Source: Pedobacter sp. ASV12 (GTDB lineage: Bacteria; Bacteroidota; Bacteroidia; Sphingobacteriales; Sphingobacteriaceae). From it: a DNA stretch of 64,000 nt. Where the stretch lies: positions 62,001-126,000 of the forward strand of contig NZ_JAELUC010000001.1 of the NCBI RefSeq assembly GCF_016429155.1. The letters run 5' to 3'. Positions within the stretch are counted from its first letter, which is position 1, and every line of letters starts with the position of its first letter. The notes under the pieces are model-generated. The model did not search any database, was not told where the DNA came from, and worked only from the letters and a program-made list of their open reading frames with translations. A program made the translations under genes and the position numbers. Shown here in pieces: positions 45,935 to 52,432 of this stretch.

Positions 45935-46993
45935 TTAGCTATTTTCTTTGGGTTTTGGACCAGCTCTTCTCACATTAACCAACTTTGTCATGATTTCGAA
46001 CCAAAACGGACCCCCCATCGAAATCCCAACGGCTCCAATAAACAAGCCTAAAATCATGACCGAACCCTCTAAAAAAGTAACAAATCTCCATTTGTTACTT
46101 TTTTCATCTACTATCTTCAAAGGGTTTCCTTCCCAGCCGAAGATCAACTTATCACTTGATATATTCTTAATCAACGAACTCGCAAATCGATATTGTTCTG
46201 TGTTGTATTTTTTAAACGCGATATATTTTTCGGAATCCATTGCTTTTTTTAGAGAATCGACATTCATCTTTTTTGTGGCTGTATCTTTTAAGATCGTATT
46301 GTATTTTTGATCGATCCCTTTAAAAGCAGAGTCTACTTTACTTGCATAATAATTTTTAACTACTGCTGGTTGGTCTATCATTTTTTCGGCAGTTGAGACT
46401 AAAGTTTCCTTCAATATCGGATCATTATGTATGGTTTGGGCAATCTTCACCATGTTCAAATTAAATATCAGGGCTATACAAATGGCTATTATTCTTGTAA
46501 TCCATCTATATTTATTCTTATACCAGCCACTTACTCTTTCCATGTATTCATTAAACCATTTTTCAACAGCAGCTTGTAGTTGTTGGATATCTTTTGAAGT
46601 TCCTGATAAACTGCTTAACAACTTACACAAATCGTTATTCGAACTCTGCAGGATGAGGAGACCATTCTTAAAATCTGCCAACGCATCTGTAGTTCTTTTG
46701 CCCCCCTTTTCTGCAACAATATCAATAATTGCCAGTGCGAAATTTGTAGCTGGAATATAGGAAGGTAATTTTTGGGAATTTTCTTTTAGTCTCTTGAGTT
46801 GCGGATGATCGAATAAACTAGCCGCTAAGCTCCTATTTGTACCACCATCCATTAATTGCTCAAGTGCATACTGGAGCATTTTTGAGCGATATTTTAAATT
46901 AACCGCAATTAATTCTTGAATAACGTAGGCTACAACGCTAAAAATAAAAAAGATTAAGATAATAGCGATGCCCGTTTCCAAATAGCTGTTCAT
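45935..46993 (-). CDS. Unknown three-TM membrane protein, AT-rich
   Basis: This 352-residue protein is of no family I recognise. Membrane segments lie at about residues 8-30 (GIAIILIFFIFSVVAYVIQE), 167-187 (ITRIIAICIALIFNLNMVKI) and 312-334 (SVMILGLFIGAVGISMGGPF). The stretch between the first two is helical with a Ser/Leu-rich patch (LLSSLSGTSKDIQQLQAAVE). The loop between the second and third (about 190-300) is charged and likely periplasmic, with coiled-coil character. Base composition is clearly more AT-rich than the surrounding peptidase and kinase genes, hinting at acquisition. It is 57 bases downstream of the His/Cys enzyme gene and six bases before the LuxR-type gene. Confidence 0.85.
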   Translation of the reverse strand: MNSYLETGIAIILIFFIFSVVAYVIQELIAVNLKYRSKMLQYALEQLMDGGTNRSLAASLFDHPQLKRLKENSQKLPSYIPATNFALAIIDIVAEKGGKRTTDALADFKNGLLILQSSNNDLCKLLSSLSGTSKDIQQLQAAVEKWFNEYMERVSGWYKNKYRWITRIIAICIALIFNLNMVKIAQTIHNDPILKETLVSTAEKMIDQPAVVKNYYASKVDSAFKGIDQKYNTILKDTATKKMNVDSLKKAMDSEKYIAFKKYNTEQYRFASSLIKNISSDKLIFGWEGNPLKIVDEKSNKWRFVTFLEGSVMILGLFIGAVGISMGGPFWFEIMTKLVNVRRAGPKPKENS

Positions 46994-47050
46994 GATTGTT
47001 TGGTGTTTAATGATTAATATTCTTGTTTACCAACCCGTTCACTCGAAGGT

Positions 47051-47713
47051 TTAACGATTGGTATTTGGCATGTCTATCAATAAATAAGGGATATAAGTGT
47101 GCCTCCACTGATCTTCAAAAAAATCAACGGCTAAGGTTTTGGCTACAGTGATGAAACCGCTGCTTCCATCCCACTGATCGGGGTGGATGGTTTGGCAGCC
47201 GACACTCGAAACCTTGGTATAGCCCCCTCTGTGAATGTTAATACCAAATTGTCCTTCGTCTGGATAATCGTTTCCATTGTATCCATCTCTAGTAACCTTA
47301 ACGGGCCTGCCTCTTTGGCAAAGGGCCAAATAAGGTTCTCCGCCACTCTGTGGCACATGGTTATCGAATTTATATACGATCCACAAGCCAGTGTTTAATG
47401 TAGCGAAACCTTTATTGCCACCAAAACCTGAGCCCTCTCTCCTAAAAGAAGCGTTTGCATAGTTAGCAGGGTTCGTATTTGCGTTGAATGATCGAAATAC
47501 GGGTTCGGAATAAATAAATAGGGCATCATCATAAATTCCTCGATCATCTTTACCTGCTTCGCCCATGGTATTCAAGTAATAGCCTCTTATTCCGATAATC
47601 CATAAAGGGTGTGTTTGAGTATCAATAGAAGAGCCGCTTTCGCGAATAAAACTCAATAGCTCTTCTTTAGACATTTGAGGCTTTGTATGAGGTACTATTC
47701 CAGTTGTTGCCAT
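47051..47713 (-). CDS. Putative L,D-transpeptidase-like / cell-wall enzyme with His-Cys motif
   Basis: This 220-residue protein has no signal peptide (MATTGIVPHTKPQMSKEELL). The N-terminal 30 residues look like a helix resembling small peptidoglycan-binding leaders. Residues 36-140 are beta-rich (LWIIGIRGYYLNTMG, GLWIVYKFDNHVP). The best motif is GQFGINIHRGGYTKVSSVGC (154-173): a His (161) and a Ser-x-Gly-Cys (170-173) in a spacing reminiscent of the YkuD catalytic His...S-x-G-C. I infer a murein-modifying or endolysin-like enzyme; the fold needs checking by structure prediction. It is the third gene of the TcA-like locus. Lack of a signal peptide fits delivery by lysis or a holin-like partner. 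Confidence 0.65.
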   Translation of the reverse strand: MATTGIVPHTKPQMSKEELLSFIRESGSSIDTQTHPLWIIGIRGYYLNTMGEAGKDDRGIYDDALFIYSEPVFRSFNANTNPANYANASFRREGSGFGGNKGFATLNTGLWIVYKFDNHVPQSGGEPYLALCQRGRPVKVTRDGYNGNDYPDEGQFGINIHRGGYTKVSSVGCQTIHPDQWDGSSGFITVAKTLAVDFFEDQWRHTYIPYLLIDMPNTNR

Positions 47714-47739
47714 TTTTAATATAAATTAGTTTTAAAAGT

Positions 47740-48174
47740 TTATGCCATTCTGCCTATTTCTGCCATTCGCTCCCTACTTGGCGGATCTCTATAATCTCCT
47801 CTGCTCATTCTGTCGCTATGATCTCTCATTGCTCTATCCATGCTATCGCGCAGCTGCTTCTCGAACGCCTTCTTATCAGCGTTTGCTTTCTCTTGGGCTT
47901 TTGCCGCCGCTTCTTGTTGTTTGGCTATTTCGGCAGCAACGGTGGCCACCGCAGCAGTTGCACCGGCAGCAAGCGCCATAGGTTCGGCCCCGGTTACAGC
48001 GGCGAGGCCCGCCACCACGGTAAACGCTTTTTCTCCGGCTTCGAATTTTTCGCCCCAGGCATGCCAGGTTTCCGAAGAGATCAGTGGTTCAGGGCTCGCA
48101 CTTACCAAAGCCAGTACGGTATTGTCACTGGCTCTAATGGCAAATTGTCCACTATATTCGTCTGTTGTTTTCAT
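47740..48174 (-). CDS. Small Ala-rich hydrophobic / coiled-coil protein
   Basis: This 144-residue protein has a short N-terminal beta-like part (SGQFAIRASDNTVLALVSAS). A weakly hydrophobic Ala/Gly/Val segment at about residues 50-85 (AFTVVAGLAAVTGAEPMALA, continuing to AEIA) could be one or two membrane-inserting helices. A highly charged helix follows (KQQEAAAKAQEKANADKKAF) and an Arg/Asp/Met-rich tail. This layout resembles membrane-active small proteins such as holins or pore-forming helices, but no family is recognised. It starts four bases after the TcA-like stop and is 26 bases before the next gene, so it is in the same operon. Confidence 0.78.
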   Translation of the reverse strand: MKTTDEYSGQFAIRASDNTVLALVSASPEPLISSETWHAWGEKFEAGEKAFTVVAGLAAVTGAEPMALAAGATAAVATVAAEIAKQQEAAAKAQEKANADKKAFEKQLRDSMDRAMRDHSDRMSRGDYRDPPSRERMAEIGRMA

Positions 48175-48178
48175 CTCT

Positions 48179-49453
48179 TTATTCTTTATCGTAAGCGATA
48201 CGCATGCGCACCAATAAATTATCTACATAGTCGTTGTTGGTGTCAATATTGCCGAATATGCTCTTAGGTTCTATTCTGATTGTCCACTCGCCAATAGGAC
48301 TCACATTATTTACCTCGCGTTGGTTAGGCACTACACCCAGTTCGGCTGCGTGGGCGATATAGGTAGCTGCCGGCACAAATACATTGGCCTCATAGGCATA
48401 GGGCTGCACCCCTGTGGCAACTATTATTTTTTTAACTGGGGGCTTAACAAAGACACGCCAAAACTGCAACGGTTGCTTGGTATCATTTGGCACCACGCTT
48501 ACATCTATGCCTTTTAGACGTGGATTGTTTAATTTGAGGTTAAGGCGTTTAAAGAAATCATCTGACAAGTTAAAAGTAAAGGTACCACCGCTTCTGGCTA
48601 CCCTAAAGGCATCTAAAGTCATGATACGCGGACTATCGTAAACCGGTGGCGCACCAGCGGGAGCACCCGTAGAACCATCGTTTAAAGCGAAGAAAACCGT
48701 AGCTTCCCTCACAAAAAACATTTTCTTTTCCAGTTCGTAGGTTGCTTTTCTTGCCCAAAGTATCAGCTGATCTAAATAACCAATGTCTGTAATATCCGGC
48801 ACCGGAACATCAACCTGATAAATAGCTTTAAGGCCCAAGGCTGCCGCTCTTGCCCTGCAGTAGGCCTCGATCAGATCTACTTCGAAGAGTTTTTTTAAAA
48901 ATTCGAACCGAGCAATGTAATTGTTGCCACTACCTTGTTCGTTCATCCTCGCAAGTCTGCTATTGGCATCCTCGAATTTGTATTTCAGCTGTGATTCCTG
49001 TTCCTTAAGCACATCTTTCCAATAGGTTGAGGTTTGGTCGCCGGTAACACTGCCTGAGGTCGGTGTGGCCAGATATCTTGTATTAATGGTATTGCCCAGC
49101 AACTTAGGCTCGTTTTCAGCAAAAAGCTGAATCTGGTTTTGCAGTGTTTCTAAGAGCTTTCGTTGCAACAGCTGGTCACTTGCATCGGCAAATGCTTTTA
49201 TTTCAAGTTCTTGGGCTTTTAATCTTATTTCTACGCAATTGTTCAAGTGTTCGTTCAAGGTTTGGATGAGGTATTCAAGCTCCAAGGGCGGATAGGTTAA
49301 CCAGGCATTCCGATAGTCTCTCAGCAGCCTGTCGGCGCCAACATCGATGGGCTGAGAAATTGAAATGGGCACTTGTCCTTCTGGAATGAATAGATTTTCG
49401 GCAATTGGGCTAGCTTCGGCCAATTGGTTAAAGGTGTGTTGAATATTGTTCAT
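48179..49453 (-). CDS. TcA-like protein: C-terminal part resembles Tc toxin A subunit
   Basis: This 424-residue protein has no signal peptide. Residues 45-250 are helical and coiled-coil-like (LEYLIQTLNEHLNNCVEIRL, a Gln-rich stretch, ARAAALGLKAIYQVDVPVPD). The C-terminal beta-rich part is the informative one. SGGTFTFNLSDDFFKR (288-303) with PRLKGIDVSVVPND (311-324) resembles the TcA block where a Phe-rich strand is followed by RRIKSVSV-type strands. IGEWTIRIEPKSIFGN (387-402) with NNDYVDNLLVRMRIAY (406-421) resembles the extreme TcA C-terminus (E-W, then D-hydrophobic-LH-R-Y). This is pattern recall, not a database hit. Full TcA subunits are over 2000 residues, so it would be a stand-alone C-terminal or rod-like derivative. 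It is the first gene of a five-gene run. Confidence 0.7.
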   Translation of the reverse strand: MNNIQHTFNQLAEASPIAENLFIPEGQVPISISQPIDVGADRLLRDYRNAWLTYPPLELEYLIQTLNEHLNNCVEIRLKAQELEIKAFADASDQLLQRKLLETLQNQIQLFAENEPKLLGNTINTRYLATPTSGSVTGDQTSTYWKDVLKEQESQLKYKFEDANSRLARMNEQGSGNNYIARFEFLKKLFEVDLIEAYCRARAAALGLKAIYQVDVPVPDITDIGYLDQLILWARKATYELEKKMFFVREATVFFALNDGSTGAPAGAPPVYDSPRIMTLDAFRVARSGGTFTFNLSDDFFKRLNLKLNNPRLKGIDVSVVPNDTKQPLQFWRVFVKPPVKKIIVATGVQPYAYEANVFVPAATYIAHAAELGVVPNQREVNNVSPIGEWTIRIEPKSIFGNIDTNNDYVDNLLVRMRIAYDKE

Positions 49454-49574
49454 CGCTGTTTGATTAAATTCGACTTAACAGGCCATGCTCCATGATTAAG
49501 ACGTTATGGTTTACCCAAAGCTAGCTTGAACAGCAAACCCATAGCTAGACGCAAACACCCTAATCAACAGGGTA

Positions 49575-49607
49575 TTTTTACGGTAAAAAGAAAGAACATT
49601 TTACGGT
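49575..49607. promoter_or_regulatory. Palindrome and 23-bp-spaced direct repeat in the divergent control region
   Basis: TTTTTAC-G-GTAAAAA (49575-49589) is an odd-centred perfect palindrome. TTTTACGGT occurs at 49576-49584 and again at 49599-49607, 23 bases apart, about two helical turns. The region lies between the divergent TcA-like gene (start 49453) and the 180-residue protein gene (start 49674). The arrangement suits a dimeric regulator such as a LuxR/NarL- or LytTR-type protein. Confidence 0.5.
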
Positions 49608-49673
49608 TGCTAATCCGCTGATAATTAATGAATTTTAGAAAAAACTCAAACCAGCTATTTAACCCTTAAAACT

Positions 49674-50216
49674 ATGTTAGTACAAGTATTCGAAAACCCG
49701 ATTCATGGCGGAATCAAAAAAGATGACATCAAACAAATGGTGAGGCACTATAGAGGCGCCAATGTCTTAAAGAAAAAAATGAAATACGCTCATTTTAGAT
49801 TAGAAGATGTGCTCGAATTATTTGTAAAGAATGAAGTCTTGCCCAAAAAAATCATTGACCTCATCAATAATGATGCTGAAGTCAAATCTCACATTAAGAA
49901 ATATGGGCTAAAAATTTATCTGGGCAAACATAAAATACAAAGAACATGCCCAACTGATGGACAAGCAAAACCAGAAGATTATTTAAACAAAGTTACGACC
50001 ATACTCTGCAACACCGACCTCAAAGAAAGCACCGTTTTATCTGGACCGTTTAAGGGTTTCAAAGATATGCTAAAAGATAACAAATTTTTATTGGTAGGTG
50101 CCGAAAGAGCTACAACAACAGACCCCGGAGATGGACTAGACCAAGCTGAAATTGCACCTCCTTTTAATGCCGCAGATGAAGAGATTTATGATATAGACAA
50201 CAATCCTAAACCATAA
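49674..50216 (+). CDS. Unknown 180-residue protein
   Basis: I do not recognise a family. There is no signal peptide. The N-terminal two-thirds is basic and helical (KKDDIKQMVRHYRGANVLKK, VLPKKIIDLINNDAEVKSHI). A middle section has two Cys (RTCPTDG, TILCNTDL), and the C-terminal tail is acidic (GDGLDQAEIAPPFN, then DEEIYDIDNN). The AT-rich composition matches the 352-residue membrane protein at 45935, suggesting that the block 45.9-50.9 kb has a shared origin. It is transcribed divergently from the TcA-like gene and ends one base before the 7TM gene, so it may be the first gene of the kinase/regulator operon. Confidence 0.78.
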   Translation: MLVQVFENPIHGGIKKDDIKQMVRHYRGANVLKKKMKYAHFRLEDVLELFVKNEVLPKKIIDLINNDAEVKSHIKKYGLKIYLGKHKIQRTCPTDGQAKPEDYLNKVTTILCNTDLKESTVLSGPFKGFKDMLKDNKFLLVGAERATTTDPGDGLDQAEIAPPFNAADEEIYDIDNNPKP

Positions 50217-50217
50217 G

Positions 50218-50889
50218 ATGTGGCTAGCTAAAATACCCTTTTCTATAATCGCAGAATGGATGTGTTTCATCGCATCCATTTTGTTGATTAGACAGGCATC
50301 TCCCAAATTTTGGAAGTGGTTTATCCCTTATCTCGCAATAACCGTAGCCATTGAGAGTTTTAGTTTCTTTGTAAACAGGGTTTTGCACTTCGGACTGTAT
50401 ACCCAATGGTTGTACAACCTGTTTTTTTTGATCTATATGGTATTCCATATTTATATTTTCTATCAAATAATAGCTCTGCCTTTTATTAAAAATGTAGGCA
50501 GGGTATGTTTACTACTTTTAATCGGCTGTTATATTTGGGATTGGAACAGCAAGGGCTTTAATGTTTCTTTTTCTACAGCAAACACCTTATTTAACGGAGT
50601 GATGATCGTATTGTCGATCTTGTATTTTTATAGTTTATTTCAAGAAGAAGAACCACGAGATATTCTAAAAGAACCTGCTTTTTGGTTTGTTACCGGCTGT
50701 CTTGTTTTTTATGCCACTAGCACATGCGTAAGTGCGTTTTTCGATGAAATAGTTGCCTATAGCAAGAAAAATAATTTTCCTTTAAGGTACGTTATCATGA
50801 ATTTTTTGAATATTATTATGTACGGATGTTGGATCAAATCATTTCTATGCCTCTACAGGGATCGGGCTTTTTCAAGGCAATTATATTAA
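50218..50889 (+). CDS. Seven-TM-like membrane protein preceding a histidine kinase
   Basis: This 223-residue protein has about seven hydrophobic segments, for example WMCFIASILLIRQ, WFIPYLAITVAIESFSFFV, YNLFFLIYMVFHIYIFYQII, VCLLLLIGCYIW, LFNGVMIVLSILYFYSLF and FWFVTGCLVFYATS. There is no catalytic motif. Such short seven-helix proteins in front of HisKA_3 kinases are common in Bacteroidota and are thought to be separate sensor modules. Its last 64 bases overlap the start of the kinase gene in another frame, which implies tight translational coupling. Function is inferred from this context only. Confidence 0.82.
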   Translation: MWLAKIPFSIIAEWMCFIASILLIRQASPKFWKWFIPYLAITVAIESFSFFVNRVLHFGLYTQWLYNLFFLIYMVFHIYIFYQIIALPFIKNVGRVCLLLLIGCYIWDWNSKGFNVSFSTANTLFNGVMIVLSILYFYSLFQEEEPRDILKEPAFWFVTGCLVFYATSTCVSAFFDEIVAYSKKNNFPLRYVIMNFLNIIMYGCWIKSFLCLYRDRAFSRQLY

Positions 50890-51638
50890 TATCCCTTGTT
50901 TTCTTTCTTGTTGCGGTTGGACTGATTTTCTTGGTTATCATCCATAACCAGCGAAAAAAGCTCCATGCAAAGGAAAAGCTTTCGATGAACCAAAAATTCG
51001 AATCCGAGCTCCTCAAAACCCAAATCGAGGTACAGGAACAAACCATGCAAACCATTGCCGCCGACCTGCACGACAATATCGGCCAATTGCTAAGCCTCAC
51101 CACGCTTACGCTCAGCTCTATCAACCTGGCAAACCAACAAAAAGCGGAGAAAAAAGTCAACGATTCGCTTGCATTGGTCAACAAATCCATTCAGGAACTG
51201 CGCGAGCTGGCCAAGCTATTACATGGCGAGCAAATTGTTGCCTTAGGCCTGGGCCATGCCCTGCAGCAAGAATGCGATTGGCTGCAAAGAACAAGGACCT
51301 ACCAACTCCACTTCAACAACCAGCTGACGGGCCTTAACCTCAATTCGCCAAATAAAGACCTCATCGTACTGCGTCTTTTGCAGGAAATCTTCAACAACAT
51401 CATCAAACACGCCCAAGCCAAACATATTGACGTTGAAGCCAATCTAAACAACGGAATGCTGCAGCTTAGTGTAAAAGAAGACGGCATTGGCTTCGACTAC
51501 GAAAGCATGAAAAAAGCCAGTCCAGGTATGGGATTGGCCTCACTACAAAAAAGGATAGCCCTGATCAACGGTAACATAAACATCTATTCGGAACCCAAAA
51601 TGGGCACTTCCATTACCATCGAAATCCCTTATCCCTAA
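50826..51638 (+). CDS. Sensor histidine kinase, NarX/HisKA_3 type
   Basis: This 270-residue kinase has one N-terminal membrane helix (about residues 16-40, FKAIILISLVFFLVAVGLIF) and a coiled-coil signalling helix. The HisKA_3 motif IAADLHDNIGQLLSLTTLTL carries His82 as phospho-acceptor, and the HATPase_c domain has LRLLQEIFNNIIKHAQAKHI (N box) and GIGFDYESM, GMGLASLQKRI (G boxes). There is no sensor domain of its own; the overlapping upstream seven-TM protein may supply it. Starts at 50826 or Met8 (50847) are possible. The cognate NarL-type regulator begins three bases after the stop. Confidence 0.93.
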   Translation: MLDQIISMPLQGSGFFKAIILISLVFFLVAVGLIFLVIIHNQRKKLHAKEKLSMNQKFESELLKTQIEVQEQTMQTIAADLHDNIGQLLSLTTLTLSSINLANQQKAEKKVNDSLALVNKSIQELRELAKLLHGEQIVALGLGHALQQECDWLQRTRTYQLHFNNQLTGLNLNSPNKDLIVLRLLQEIFNNIIKHAQAKHIDVEANLNNGMLQLSVKEDGIGFDYESMKKASPGMGLASLQKRIALINGNINIYSEPKMGTSITIEIPYP

Positions 51639-51641
51639 TTT

Positions 51642-52274
51642 ATGCAAACACGTATTGCCATTGTTGACGACCACACGCTCTTCCGCTCAGGACTAGCCAG
51701 TCTATTGGCCGAGTTCGACGAAATCGAAGTTGTTTTTGAAGCCAACAATGGCCTCGAGCTACAGGAGAAAATCAAAAGCCATTCCGAGGTTCAACTGGTA
51801 TTGATGGATATTAACATGCCCCACATGGATGGCTATGCAAGCACCAAATGGCTCAAACAAAACTTTCCCGGCATCCACGTGCTGGCACTGAGCATGTTCG
51901 ACGAGGAAAAAGAAATCATTGGCATGCTTAAAGCAGGTGCTGGGGGCTATATGGTGAAGGAATCGAAGCCCAGCGACTTGCTGCTGGCCATTAAAACCAT
52001 GATCGAAAAAGGCTTCTTTATCAACGACCTGGTTTCTGGCCGGCTGTTGGTTTCGCTAAAGCAAGATGTACCCAAACCTGCTTTTACCGATCGCGAGCTC
52101 AGCTTTCTGCAATTTTGCAGCACAGAACTTACCTATAAGGAAATTGCAAGCTTAATGAATGTAAGTCCGCGCACCGTCGACAATTACCGCGAAGCTCTTT
52201 TCGCCAAGCTCAACATCAAATCGAGGACGGGCCTGGTGGTTTATGGCATCAAGCATGGGCTGATCACGATTTAA
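51642..52274 (+). CDS. NarL/FixJ-type response regulator
   Basis: This 210-residue regulator has a receiver domain with acidic pair DD (residues 9-10), phospho-acceptor Asp56 in LVLMDINMPHMDGY, and MVKESKPSDLL with the conserved Lys. A GerE-type helix-turn-helix follows (FTDRELSFLQFC, then YKEIASLMNVSPRTVDNYRE). It forms a two-component pair with the kinase three bases upstream. Targets are unknown; the TTTTACGGT repeats at 49576-49607 upstream of the cluster are a candidate binding site. The stop codon lies inside a perfect hairpin at 52262-52293. Confidence 0.94.
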   Translation: MQTRIAIVDDHTLFRSGLASLLAEFDEIEVVFEANNGLELQEKIKSHSEVQLVLMDINMPHMDGYASTKWLKQNFPGIHVLALSMFDEEKEIIGMLKAGAGGYMVKESKPSDLLLAIKTMIEKGFFINDLVSGRLLVSLKQDVPKPAFTDRELSFLQFCSTELTYKEIASLMNVSPRTVDNYREALFAKLNIKSRTGLVVYGIKHGLITI

Positions 52275-52293
52275 TTTACAGGAAATCGTGATC
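52262..52293 (+). other. Perfect hairpin spanning the stop codon of the response regulator
   Basis: GATCACGATTT (52262-52272) and AAATCGTGATC (52283-52293) are perfect 11-bp arms around AATTTACAGG. No T tract follows, so it is more likely an mRNA 3'-end or processing element than an intrinsic terminator. Confidence 0.55.
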
Positions 52294-52432
52294 TCCAACG
52301 CAAGCTGGTTTGTCTGCAACAGGCAGGAATCCCGCTCGAAATAGAACCTGAATCGGTGTCAAGGTTGAGGGCCTTTTTTAAACTTCGCAAGCCTCCTTGC
52401 CTCCTCCGCTCTTCTGCCTTCTGGCGCCTTTA

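Noticed and set aside
47818..48267. 149-aa plus-strand ORF across the small Ala-rich protein gene
   Set aside because: It crosses two minus-strand genes and their junction. The minus-strand frames are tightly spaced in an operon, so they are preferred, although both are of unknown family.
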